The notes under the pieces were generated by a model. It saw only the letters and a program-made list of their open reading frames with translations, had not been told where the DNA came from and ran no database searches. A stretch of 64,000 bases of DNA, from the NCBI GenBank assembly GCA_025350145.1, contig JANXYH010000151.1:1-64000 (forward strand), in the 5' to 3' direction. The stretch is from Burkholderiales bacterium (GTDB lineage Bacteria; Pseudomonadota; Gammaproteobacteria; Burkholderiales; Burkholderiaceae_C). Below, one piece after another: positions 56,581 to 64,000 of the stretch (positions are counted from its first letter, which is position 1; each line of letters begins with the position of its first letter). The translations under genes and the position numbers were made by a program.

Positions 56581-56619
56581 GCGCCCGGCCTCGGCGCTCG
56601 GCCGGGGATGGCCGGCCTG

Positions 56620-56873
56620 ACCAGCGCCTGGCCCAGCGCCACGCTGACGCCCCGGTCGAGCCCGTCGCCACCACGCACCAGCGAGATCGGGCTGCCGAGG
56701 TAGACGCCGACCCGCAGCGCGCCGCTTGGCGCCAGGGCCGCCGCCGCCGTGTCGGTGATGGCGAGGCTGCCGGTGGCCGACTGTGGGTCGGAGGGCTGAC
56801 CTGCAGGCGCCGCGCAGGCGGCCAGCCAGAGCAGCGCCAGCGCCGCCGCTGCCTGAGGCCAGGTTGACCGCAT
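56620..56873 (-). pseudogene. 5' fragment of a periplasmic substrate-binding protein gene
   Basis: ATG 56873 opens a lipoprotein-like signal (LALLWLAACAAP) and then a short stretch that looks like the start of a type II solute-binding protein (APSGALRVGVYLGSPISLVR). After GVSVALGQAL the similarity to any domain stops and the frame runs on into the antisense of the Rieske gene. The rest of the gene is missing, so this is probably a truncated remnant. Confidence 0.5.
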
Positions 56874-56888
56874 GGCCGGGCTCAATCG

Positions 56889-56917
56889 GGCTGGATCCGC
56901 GCCTCGCGGATCCAGCC
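56889..56917. repeat. Perfect 13-bp inverted repeat (hairpin)
   Basis: GGCTGGATCCGCG and CGCGGATCCAGCC are exact reverse complements around a three-base loop. It lies between two gene fragments. There is no T-run on either side, so a simple terminator is not obvious; it may mark a rearrangement junction or be a protein-binding dyad. Confidence 0.6.
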
Positions 56918-56919
56918 AC

Positions 56920-57075
56920 TCATAGCGCGCCCGCTCGGCCGCCAGCAGGCCGACATCCGACTCCATACCCTGACCTATGAGGGCTCGGCCACCCGCTGGG
57001 CGGCGATCCTGAAGGGGCAGGTCGACCTGATCGATTCCAACCTGAGCCAGAAGTCAAAGCTGCTGCCGAAGGCCG
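56920..57075 (+). pseudogene. Internal fragment of a Bug-like receptor gene
   Basis: In the frame read at 56943 the translation contains LHTLTYEGSATRWAAILKGQ and then VDLIDSNLSQK. This resembles the middle of a Bug (TctC) receptor, where a GSxxxxxALLGGQVD pattern is common. There is no start codon in context, and the continuation to the stop near 57148 is unlike the family. Probably a remnant; the identification is by eye only. Confidence 0.35.
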
Positions 57076-57121
57076 TTGCAAAACCCGCCACAAACTCGAT
57101 GACACTGTCAAACTGCGACCT

Positions 57122-58306
57122 TCAAGACTTCGCGGGATTGATGACATAGTTGCGCACCAGATACTCATTGAACATCGGCACAGTGAAGGCAATATCGCCA
57201 TGTGAAGGGCTGTAAATCATGCCTTTGTTGATGATCTGGGCGCGTCGCGGGCCTAAGCTCTGGTGGGTCTCGTTGAGCGCCAGCGCCACATCGGACGAAC
57301 GGTACGGGCCGGCCCCGAGTTTGGCCATGGCAATCACATACTCACGTTCTTTGGGTGTGAGCCGATCAAAGCGTACCTTGAAGAAGCCGTCATCCAACCG
57401 CTTGGTGGCGCGATCAGCCGCTTGGATGGCATCGCGCAGTTCGATCGGAGAATTTTCGGCAAGCTGCCAGCACTGGTAGCCCCATTCTTGCAAGAAATAG
57501 GGGTAGCCTTGGGTTTTGCGAAGAATCTCTTGGAGTGCATCGTCGTTGATGCTTGCAGCCTCGTCGGTGATCGGCTGCCGAATCGCGGTGATCGCGTCCC
57601 TATTTTGCAGGGCGCCGACCGCTGGGTAATGAAACAGCCGTTCGGCGTATGATTTCGCGTCACCTGCGAGTGCCGCAACCTGCGGTAGTCCGGCGCCGAA
57701 AAACAGGACCGGCAGGTTTCGCTGGTTGACCTTGTGCAGCGCGACAATCAGTGCGGCCAGGTCGGTTGGCCGTAGATACTGTACTTCATCAATCAGCAGA
57801 GTCCACGCTTTGCCCGCCGCTTTGGCCGCAGCACCGATCCGCACAAACAGTTCGGGCAGATCCGCTTCGATATCACCGCTGTCGGCAATACCAGTCTCGG
57901 GATCCACTGAAATGGACGCGCCCTCATACCCCAACTTGAATGTTGCGACGAATGACCGAAGCGCCCGCAATGCCTGATAAGCCATGGCTTTGGCGGCAGC
58001 AGAAGTTGAAAGTTTGCGCAGTGCGTGATGGATTCTGGGGACCAGCAATTCAGCCAGCGACTTGCCTTCCGGCGCCTCAATCGCCGAAGTCACATGACCG
58101 GCGTTCTCGGCCATCTCCTCGATCGCGCTCAGCAGCACGGTTTTGCCAACCCCGCGCAGCCCCAGCAGCATCTGTGACCGCGCGGGCCGACCGAGCAGGG
58201 CTCGCTGGATTGCAGTCTGCGCGTCCTGCAGGATCGCTTGGCGGCCGGCCAGCTCCGGTGGTCTGCTGCCCGCTCCTGGGGCGAATGGGTTCCTGACGGG
58301 GTCCAC
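57122..58306 (-). CDS. P-loop ATPase (AAA/Orc-like ATP-binding protein)
   Basis: 394 residues. Walker A is GLRGVGKTVL near 49-58, and Walker B is WTLLIDEVQYL near 169-179. The rest fits an AAA_16/ATPase-like core, and the C-terminal 100 residues (LTPKEREYVIAMAKLGAGPY) look like a winged-helix domain. The start is a GTG with GGGAG about six bases upstream. It appears less GC-rich in codon use than its neighbours, and gene fragments and an AT-rich promoter region flank it, which suggests recent arrival. Such stand-alone ATPases occur in mobile or stress-related loci; the function here is unknown. Confidence 0.75.
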   Translation of the reverse strand: MDPVRNPFAPGAGSRPPELAGRQAILQDAQTAIQRALLGRPARSQMLLGLRGVGKTVLLSAIEEMAENAGHVTSAIEAPEGKSLAELLVPRIHHALRKLSTSAAAKAMAYQALRALRSFVATFKLGYEGASISVDPETGIADSGDIEADLPELFVRIGAAAKAAGKAWTLLIDEVQYLRPTDLAALIVALHKVNQRNLPVLFFGAGLPQVAALAGDAKSYAERLFHYPAVGALQNRDAITAIRQPITDEAASINDDALQEILRKTQGYPYFLQEWGYQCWQLAENSPIELRDAIQAADRATKRLDDGFFKVRFDRLTPKEREYVIAMAKLGAGPYRSSDVALALNETHQSLGPRRAQIINKGMIYSPSHGDIAFTVPMFNEYLVRNYVINPAKS

Positions 58307-58324
58307 GGCAACTCCCGCGTGGGG

Positions 58325-58350
58325 AAAGTTAACTTTGTTATCTAAGTATA
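58325..58350 (-). promoter_or_regulatory. AT-rich palindrome and -10-like element before the ATPase gene
   Basis: AAAGTTAACTTT (58325-58336) is a perfect 12-bp palindrome. A TATACT on the minus strand (58345-58350) is a reasonable -10 box, but no good -35 box lies at normal spacing. The AT-rich block is unusual for this GC-rich window and may be an operator-promoter region that the ATPase or another regulator controls. Confidence 0.4.
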
Positions 58351-58430
58351 TCGTACCTTCAGTAGATTGATGTAGACAAGCTCAGATGTTCGCGCCCGGC
58401 ATTGCCTTCCAGCGTCGCTGCTGGCCAGGC

Positions 58431-58877
58431 TCAGCCGGGAATCGACGGCTCGACCAGGTTGGCGAGTTGCGCCAATGACTCCTGCCAGCCGAGCTGGCAC
58501 AGCTCGACCGGGATCTGCTCGGGGATGCCCGATTGGGTCACCGCCAGAGCGGTGCCGCAGAGCACCCGCGTGAGCACCACCCGAACCAGCATCTCGCCGG
58601 GCAGGTTGGGGTCGTCGAAGCGGTTGGTGTAGCGGATCAGCTCGCCCGGCACCAACTCCAGGTACTGGCCGCCGAAGGAATGGCTGTGGCCGCTGCCGAA
58701 GTTGCGAAACGACATCCTGAAGCTGCCGCCGACCTCGGCCTGCAGATGCTCGACCTCGCAGGTGAAGCCATAGGGCGGCAGCCATTTGGCCAGGGCCTGG
58801 GCGTCAATAAAGGCGCGGTAGACCTTGTCGGGGGTGGTGCGCAGGATGCGTTGCAAATCGACGGTGCCGGTGGCCAT
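58431..58877 (-). CDS. AHSA1/SRPBCC-family protein
   Basis: 148 residues with the START-like fold of the AHSA1 type: RILRTTPDKVYRAFIDAQAL, KWLPPYGFTCEVEHLQAEVG, GGQYLELVPGELI, and the final QESLAQLANLVE helix. Such proteins bind hydrophobic ligands. AGGAGA lies eight bases before the ATG. It follows the Bug receptor gene on the same strand by 30 bases. Confidence 0.88.
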   Translation of the reverse strand: MATGTVDLQRILRTTPDKVYRAFIDAQALAKWLPPYGFTCEVEHLQAEVGGSFRMSFRNFGSGHSHSFGGQYLELVPGELIRYTNRFDDPNLPGEMLVRVVLTRVLCGTALAVTQSGIPEQIPVELCQLGWQESLAQLANLVEPSIPG

Positions 58878-58907
58878 GGGCGGTTCTCCTTTGGGGGTGC
58901 GCAGTCG

Positions 58908-59873
58908 TCACTGCGCGGTCACGTTGCCGGCCTTGACGACTTCGCGCCAACGCGGGATTTCGCTGGCGATCAGGGCGCCAAAGGCCTGCGCCGTGCCGGG
59001 CATGGGCAGCGCGCCTTCGCTGGCGAATTGCTGCGCCAGTGCGGCCTGCGCCAGGGCCAGGTTGACGGCCGCGTTGAGCCGCGCCAGGGGCTCGGCCGGC
59101 GTGCCGGCGGGGGCGACCAGGCCGTACCACTGGTCGGCCTCCCAGCCCGGGTAGCCGCTCTCGGCCACGGTCGGCACCTCGGGCAGGCCGGCTATACGGC
59201 TAGCGCTGGACACCGCCAGGGCGCGCAGCCGGCCGCCGCGGACCTGCGGCAGCACCGCCGGCGCGCCGGTAAAGGTGGCGTCGACCTGGCCGCCCAGCAC
59301 ATCCGTGACCGAGGGTGCGGTGCCACGGTAGGGGATGTGGACCATGAAGATGCCGGTGCGCAACTTGAGGTACTCCATGGTGATGTGGGCGGCGCTGCCG
59401 TTGCCGCCCGAGGCGTAGCTGAGTTGGCCCGGCCTGGACTTGGCGCGCGCCACCAGCTCGGCCAGGCTGCGCACAGGCGAGGCCGCGTTGACCACCAGCA
59501 GGTTCGGCACCCGCGCCACGCCGGCCACCGGGCTGAAGCTCTTGAGCGGGTCGTAGGGCAGCCGGGGGTAGAGCGCGACATTGACCGCCAGCGTGCCGAT
59601 GTGGCCCATCAGCAGGGTGTTGCCGTCGGCCTCGGCGCGGGCCGCGAAGTCGGCACCGAGTGAGCCGCCGGCACCGGGCCGGTTGTCGATCAACACGGTC
59701 TGGCCGGGCAGGGCGATGCGCGGCGCAATCGCCCGGGCCAGGATGTCGGTGCTGCCGCCGGGAGGGAAGGGCACGATGATGCGCAGCGGCTTCAGGCTGG
59801 CACCCTGGCCGCGCCCCCAGCCTGGCGCCAGCCCGGCGGCCGCCAGCAGCCAAAGGCGGCGGTCCACGGCCAT
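58908..59873 (-). CDS. Bug-family (TctC-like) periplasmic receptor
   Basis: 321 residues. The N-terminus (MAVDRRLWLLAAAGLAPGWG) is a plausible signal peptide. The mature protein shows the Bug landmarks PLRIIVPFPPGGSTDILAR, the DNRPGAGGSLGADFAA ligand loop and the PYRGTAPSVTDVLGGQVDA segment. Bug proteins bind carboxylates for tripartite transport or signalling. ATG 59873 lies two bases before the stop of the amidohydrolase gene. No TctA/TctB membrane partners are in the window. Confidence 0.92.
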   Translation of the reverse strand: MAVDRRLWLLAAAGLAPGWGRGQGASLKPLRIIVPFPPGGSTDILARAIAPRIALPGQTVLIDNRPGAGGSLGADFAARAEADGNTLLMGHIGTLAVNVALYPRLPYDPLKSFSPVAGVARVPNLLVVNAASPVRSLAELVARAKSRPGQLSYASGGNGSAAHITMEYLKLRTGIFMVHIPYRGTAPSVTDVLGGQVDATFTGAPAVLPQVRGGRLRALAVSSASRIAGLPEVPTVAESGYPGWEADQWYGLVAPAGTPAEPLARLNAAVNLALAQAALAQQFASEGALPMPGTAQAFGALIASEIPRWREVVKAGNVTAQ

Positions 59874-59875
59874 CG

Positions 59876-60709
59876 CTAAAAGCCCAGCAGCCGGCGCGGC
59901 GTGTCCCAGAGCAGGCGCTGGCGGTCGGCGGGGTCGGGCAGCCAGGATTCGACCAGCCTCAGGCTGACGCCGTAGTCCAGCCGCTGCTCGGCCTTGAGGT
60001 AGGGCCAGTCGGAGGCCCAGACGCAGGCATCGAGGGTGTAGGCGTCGATCAGCGCATCGACAAACGGCCTGGCATCGGCATAAGGCCAGGGCTGGGCCGA
60101 GAACTTCTGCAGGCCGGAAAGCTTGACCGCCGCGCGGCCGGTCTTGGCCAGGCCCAGCACCGCCGCAAAACCCGGCTGGTGCAGGCCCGCTGCCGGTGTC
60201 GGCCGGCCGCAATGGTCGATCAGGATGCGCGCACCGCTGGCCGCCAGCAGCGCGGCCAGCGCCGCCATCTGATCGCCCTCGACCTGGACATTGATGAACA
60301 TGTCCAGTTCGGCCAAGTGGCGCAGCAGGGCCGGCGTGGCCGGGTGCAGGGCGTAGTGGGCCACGCCGTAAAACGTGGCATTGAAGGCGATGCCGACCAC
60401 GCCGGCGGCCTTCAGCCCGGCGAGCAGCGCCAGGTCGGCCTGCAGCGGCACCACCGCGATGCCCTTGAATCGGCCGGCGCTGCGCGCCAGCACATCGAGC
60501 AGGCAGCGGTTGTCCAGCCCGTAGCCCGAGTTCGGCCCGACCACCAGCGCATGGCGCACGCCATAGGCGTCCATCACCGCCCGGTGCTGGGCCTGGCTGC
60601 CGATCTCCTGGCCCGCCGGGCGGTAGGCCACGTCAGCGGCGTAGGCAAAGCGGGCCGGGTCCAGCACATGGTTGTGGCAATCGACCTTGGCTTGCGCAAA
60701 GATATCCAT
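59876..60709 (-). CDS. Amidohydrolase-2-family hydrolase (TIM barrel)
   Basis: 277 residues. The N-terminal VDCHNHVLDPARF carries the metal-binding HxH-like motif, and a C-terminal DACVWASDWPYLKAEQRLDY gives the last metal-side aspartate. GARILIDHCGRPTP lies in the middle. Relatives include 2-pyrone-4,6-dicarboxylate lactonase (LigI) and other lactonases and decarboxylases of aromatic pathways. ATG 60709 was chosen over an upstream ATG because the conserved part begins here. It is cotranscribed with the aldolase and Bug genes. Confidence 0.88.
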   Translation of the reverse strand: MDIFAQAKVDCHNHVLDPARFAYAADVAYRPAGQEIGSQAQHRAVMDAYGVRHALVVGPNSGYGLDNRCLLDVLARSAGRFKGIAVVPLQADLALLAGLKAAGVVGIAFNATFYGVAHYALHPATPALLRHLAELDMFINVQVEGDQMAALAALLAASGARILIDHCGRPTPAAGLHQPGFAAVLGLAKTGRAAVKLSGLQKFSAQPWPYADARPFVDALIDAYTLDACVWASDWPYLKAEQRLDYGVSLRLVESWLPDPADRQRLLWDTPRRLLGF

Positions 60710-60732
60710 GGCTGGATTCTCGCCAACCCGGC

Positions 60733-61485
60733 TCAGGCTGGCGTGGCGCGCCGCGATTGTTCGCGCCACAGCGCCCAGGGCCTGGCCACCTGGGCCTCGT
60801 TGGTCAAACGGGTGGCATCGGCTTCTTCGGCGCTGAGCGCCTGCAGCGGGCCCAGCGGCAGGGCCTGCAGGATCAGCCGGGCATTGAGCTCGGCGTAGAT
60901 CGCCCGGTAGACCGCCACCCGCAGCGACTCGGCCACCACGGTCGCGCCGTGGCCGCGCATCAGCACGATCCGCCCGGCGCCCAGGCGCTGTGCCAGTGCC
61001 GCACCCAGCGCGCGGTTGCGCACCAGCAGATCGCTGGCCGGGCCGGCATGGTCGCGGATCTCGAACAGTGGCGGCGACTCGCCCTGGCCGGCGCCGCCAA
61101 GAAAGCCGGCCATGTGGCAGACCGGCTGCAGCCGTGCGCCGCGGGCGATGGCAAACGGCAGCACGGCGGGCGAGTGGTGGTGGACCACCGCCATCACCTC
61201 GGGCCTGGCCTTGTAGATCTCGCTGTGGATGTGCCGCTCCAGGTACAGCGGCGGGGGATCGGCTGCCATGGGCTCGCCGGACTCGACCGCGAAGTCCAGC
61301 AGGTCGGCCGCCGCCACCCGACCCGGCGCGAGGTTGCGCGACAACACAAAGCGCTGCGGGTCGCCGTCATGGCGGGCGCTGACATGGCCGAAGGCGTCGA
61401 AGATGTTCTGCGTGGCGAGGATGCGGTTGGCGTCGACCAGATCCTCGATCAGGGCGGCGCTGGCGCTGGCGGCGGTGGTGGTCAT
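60733..61485 (-). CDS. Class II aldolase/adducin-family protein
   Basis: 250 residues. The class II aldolase fold is seen from LVDANRILATQNIFDAFGHV with SARHDGDP, then the zinc-site HSEIYKARPEVMAVVHHHSP and the VLMRGHGATVVAES strand. The family includes fuculose aldolase, ketose-phosphate enzymes and aromatic decarboxylases such as 3,4-dihydroxyphthalate decarboxylase. The context of ring-cleavage genes favours a decarboxylase or aldolase role in aromatic degradation (inference). It starts the minus-strand set; 97 bases separate it from the divergent Bug gene. Confidence 0.88.
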   Translation of the reverse strand: MTTTAASASAALIEDLVDANRILATQNIFDAFGHVSARHDGDPQRFVLSRNLAPGRVAAADLLDFAVESGEPMAADPPPLYLERHIHSEIYKARPEVMAVVHHHSPAVLPFAIARGARLQPVCHMAGFLGGAGQGESPPLFEIRDHAGPASDLLVRNRALGAALAQRLGAGRIVLMRGHGATVVAESLRVAVYRAIYAELNARLILQALPLGPLQALSAEEADATRLTNEAQVARPWALWREQSRRATPA

Positions 61486-61582
61486 GGTCGGCGTTGGGGA
61501 TTGGTCTGTGGGCGGTGGCCAGGGTGGCGCGGCGGGTTGGGCTGCTACGCTACCCCAACCCTTCCTTGCCGCAGCCCCCGCC

Positions 61583-62563
61583 ATGTCCAGACGCCGCTTG
61601 TTCAGCCAGTTGCTCGTCGTCGCGCCGCTGCTGGCGCTGTCCGGCGCGCAGGCCCAGACGGCGGTTGCCGATTGGCCCAGCCGGCCGGTGACCCTGGTCG
61701 TGCCCTCGTCGCCGGGCGGCGGCACCGATGTCTATGGTCGGATCCTGGCCCAGGCCCTGACCGAGCACCTCAAGCAGAGCTTCGTGGTCGAGAACAAGCC
61801 CGGCGCCAGCGGCGCAATCGGTGCCACGCTGGTGGCCAAGGCCGAGGGCGACGGCTACACCCTGCTGGTGGCGTCGAACTCCTCACTGGGCATCAACCCG
61901 GTGCTGCTGAAGAACCTCGGCTACGACGTGCAGCGCGACTTCGCCCCGGTCGGCCGCGGCGTGATCGCGCCGATGGTGGTGGTGGCCCACCCCGAGGCCC
62001 GCGTCAGGACGCTGGCCGAGTTGCTGGAGCGCGGCCGGCGCGAGCCGGGCAAGCTGTTCTACGGCACCGCCGGTGTCGGCAGCCCGCTGTACATCGGCAT
62101 GCGCATGATCGAGGCGGCGGCTGGCGCGCAGTTCGGCCATGTGCCCTACAAGGGCGCCGGGGCGGCGTATACCGACCTGCTGGCCGGGCGGCTGCAATTC
62201 ATGCTCACCGATCTGGCCAGCGTGCGCCAGCACATCGACTCAGGGAGGCTGCTGGCCCTGGCGGTGACCGACAAGACCCGGCTGCTGCCGAACACGCCGA
62301 CCCTGGCCGAGGCCGGCACGCCCGGCATCAGCGCCTTCACCTCGTTCAGCGTGCTGCTGCCGGCCAAGGCGCCCGCAGCGCTGGTGCAGAAGGTGGCGGC
62401 CGAGCTGGCCCGGGCGATGCGCGATCCGGCCAGCGCGGCGCGGCTGGAGCAGCAGGCGCTGCTGCCGGTGTTCGACACGCCCGAGCAGTTCGCCGCCTCG
62501 CTGCGCCAGGAGCAACAGAGCTGGGGCAGCTTCATCCGGGCGCACAACATCACGCCGGATTGA
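61583..62563 (+). CDS. Bug-family (TctC-like) periplasmic receptor
   Basis: 326 residues. Signal peptide LLVVAPLLALSGAQAQ; then PVTLVVPSSPGGGTDVYGR, the ENKPGASGAIGATLVA ligand loop and PYKGAGAAYTDLLAGRLQFM. The product is divergent from the aldolase set and may use the same regulator. The substrate is unknown. Confidence 0.92.
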   Translation: MSRRRLFSQLLVVAPLLALSGAQAQTAVADWPSRPVTLVVPSSPGGGTDVYGRILAQALTEHLKQSFVVENKPGASGAIGATLVAKAEGDGYTLLVASNSSLGINPVLLKNLGYDVQRDFAPVGRGVIAPMVVVAHPEARVRTLAELLERGRREPGKLFYGTAGVGSPLYIGMRMIEAAAGAQFGHVPYKGAGAAYTDLLAGRLQFMLTDLASVRQHIDSGRLLALAVTDKTRLLPNTPTLAEAGTPGISAFTSFSVLLPAKAPAALVQKVAAELARAMRDPASAARLEQQALLPVFDTPEQFAASLRQEQQSWGSFIRAHNITPD

Positions 62564-62587
62564 GCCCGGCGCGACGCCGGCCGGCGC

Positions 62588-63373
62588 TCACACCGGCAAC
62601 TCGAAGATCGCCTTGACGGTCCAGCGGTCGGCCGCATCGGTCAGGCCGCGGCCCAGGCCGAGGTTCATGACCCAGGGCTTGCGGTCCAGGTCGAGCGCCA
62701 GGTAGAGGCGGTTGTCCTGCTGGCGCCAGGGCAGCGTTCTGGCCAGGCTGCCGGGCGCGGCGTACAGCTCCGGGCCCAGCGACAGGCCTTCGGCGACGCG
62801 GCGCGACAGCTTCAGGCCCCAGCGCAGCTCGACCGGGTCATGGCTGGCAGCGTCGGACAGGCCCTTGCCCAGGGTCGGGTTGAGCACCGCCAGCCACTCG
62901 GCCGAGCGCCAGCCGGCGATGAAGCGGGCCTCGAGCGCGCTGCGCACGGCCGCGTAGCGGGCGCCAACGCGCGACAGCTCAAGGTTGACGCCGCCAAACC
63001 CGCCGCGTCCGTCCTGCGTCTGCCAGGGCAGCCACTTCAGCCGCAGCTTCAGGCCGGCCAGGCGCCAGCGGCCCTGGGCGTCGCTGGCGCTGGGCAGGTA
63101 CAGCCCGGCCTCCAGCGTCTGGCTCAGGCCCCAGGCGAACTCCGGGGTCAGCCGCAGGCCGTGGTGCGGCGTGAGCTCGCCGCGGTACTCGGGCGTGGCC
63201 CGGCCGCTGGGCGTGGTGTTGGCGTGCAACTCGACGCCGAACTCGCCCGGCGCGTTGATCGCATCGTCGTAGACCTGGATCTCGTCCTGCAGGTCGGCGT
63301 GGGCAATCGATGGCAGGGCGGCGAGCAACAGCCAGGTCAGGAACTGGGGCAATCGGCGGGAAAAATGGAGCAT
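62588..63373 (-). CDS. Exported predicted outer-membrane beta-barrel protein
   Basis: 261 residues. The signal peptide FLTWLLLAALPSIAHA is followed by DLQDEIQVYDDAINAPGEFG and a run of alternating strands (LTPEFAWGLSQTLEAGLYLP). It ends in an aromatic-rich strand (VKAIFELPV). This pattern is typical of small outer-membrane barrels. No specific family name is recognised. It converges with the Bug gene, with 24 bases between the stops. Confidence 0.65.
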   Translation of the reverse strand: MLHFSRRLPQFLTWLLLAALPSIAHADLQDEIQVYDDAINAPGEFGVELHANTTPSGRATPEYRGELTPHHGLRLTPEFAWGLSQTLEAGLYLPSASDAQGRWRLAGLKLRLKWLPWQTQDGRGGFGGVNLELSRVGARYAAVRSALEARFIAGWRSAEWLAVLNPTLGKGLSDAASHDPVELRWGLKLSRRVAEGLSLGPELYAAPGSLARTLPWRQQDNRLYLALDLDRKPWVMNLGLGRGLTDAADRWTVKAIFELPV

Positions 63374-63490
63374 GGTCGGCGCGCTGATCGGGTTTCGGGG
63401 GCTGGCGCGATGGTAGGTGGCCGCTGCGGGGGGCCATGCGAACATCGCCGCGTCCGCCCTGCCGCCAACCACCCTTTCAGGGCTCTCGAC

Positions 63491-64000
63491 ATGCCAACAC
63501 CCCGCCGGCCACTCCTGCCCCTGGCGCTGAACCTGCTGCTTGCCCTGAGCGGGTTCGCGCCGCTGGCCGGCTCGGCCCAGGATCTGCCGAAGAAGACCCT
63601 GACCCTGGTGGTCGGCTTTGCCCCCGGGGGCGCGGCCGACACGGCGGCGCGGCTGGTGGCGCGCAGGCTGCAAGAAAACCTCGGCCAGACGGTGGTGGTC
63701 GACAACCGCGCCGGTGCCGGCGGCAACATCGCCCACCAGTTCGTCGCCCGGGCCGAGCCCGACGGTGCCACCATCTTGCTCGGCTCGGTTGGCCCGCTGG
63801 CAATCGCGCCGCACCTGACCAAGCTGGGCTACGACCCGCAGCGGGACCTGGCGCCGCTGACCATGGGCATGAGCTTTCCCAACGTGCTGGTGGTCCACGC
63901 CGGGGTCGGCGCCAAGACCCTGGCGCAGTACATCGCCATCGCCCGCAAGCACCCCGGCAAGCTCGATTACGCCTCGACCGGCGCCGGCTCGGCCTCGCAC
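63491..64000 (+). CDS. Bug-family (TctC-like) receptor, 3' end beyond the window
   Basis: The first 170 residues are visible. The signal peptide LLPLALNLLLALSGFAPLAG is followed by KTLTLVVGFAPGGAADTAAR, the DNRAGAGGNIAHQFVA loop and the start of the second lobe. The frame runs off the right edge. It is divergent from the exported barrel protein by 117 bases. Confidence 0.9.
   Translation, partial: MPTPRRPLLPLALNLLLALSGFAPLAGSAQDLPKKTLTLVVGFAPGGAADTAARLVARRLQENLGQTVVVDNRAGAGGNIAHQFVARAEPDGATILLGSVGPLAIAPHLTKLGYDPQRDLAPLTMGMSFPNVLVVHAGVGAKTLAQYIAIARKHPGKLDYASTGAGSASH

Noticed and set aside
54091-56919. 942-codon minus-strand frame across the dioxygenase and Rieske genes
   Set aside because: Both plus-strand enzymes are complete with metal-site motifs; only the short lipoprotein-like start near 56873 is worth keeping.

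Overview
The window is GC-rich, densely coded chromosomal DNA, most likely from a betaproteobacterium of the order Burkholderiales (Comamonadaceae-like). The main clues are three full-length or partial Bug-type (tripartite tricarboxylate transport) receptor genes, a class III extradiol dioxygenase beside a Rieske oxygenase, and a type VI secretion (T6SS) locus in the order of the Pseudomonas H1-T6SS. I see no tRNA, rRNA, CRISPR array or recognisable insertion sequence, and no gene-free stretch longer than 300 bases.

Region 1 (1-32428) is one T6SS locus. A PP2C phosphatase and a TPR-methyltransferase lead into vgrG, two unrecognised genes, a DUF4123 adaptor and an unusual gene in which a TssB-like and a TssC-like half are fused. 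The core follows as tssK-tssL-tssM-tagF and tssA-tssB-tssC-hcp-tagJ-tssE-tssF-tssG-clpV. TssL carries an OmpA-like peptidoglycan-binding domain. I find no tssJ, ppkA or fha in the window. The distal end looks like cargo: a 127-residue protein that is nearly half histidine, an amidase effector with its exported DUF3828 immunity protein, a DUF4280 (PAAR-like) tip protein and three unrecognised genes.

Region 2 (32471-49098) is mixed. It holds an acyl-CoA ligase, a TctE/TctD-like two-component system divergent from a heavy-metal RND efflux operon (czcC/czcB/czcA-like plus a predicted outer-membrane protein), a NudC-type NADH pyrophosphatase with a GNAT acetyltransferase, a Kup potassium transporter, a YghU-type glutathione transferase and a methyltransferase. 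Three 13-bp tandem repeats lie between the response regulator and the efflux operon.

Region 3 (49251-56580) is a single-strand catabolic and uptake cluster. It has a complete branched-chain-amino-acid-type ABC importer (binding protein, two permeases, two ATPases), a RidA-family protein, a LigB-type extradiol dioxygenase and a Rieske ring-hydroxylating oxygenase. This suggests uptake and cleavage of an aromatic compound.

Region 4 (56600-64000) starts with a decayed patch: two gene fragments and a perfect 13-bp-stem hairpin. A P-loop ATPase with an AT-rich, palindromic upstream region follows. Then comes a minus-strand set (class II aldolase, TIM-barrel amidohydrolase, Bug receptor, AHSA1/SRPBCC protein), a divergent Bug receptor, an exported predicted barrel protein and a third Bug receptor cut by the window end. 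The aldolase/decarboxylase and amidohydrolase families fit the aromatic-acid theme of region 3.
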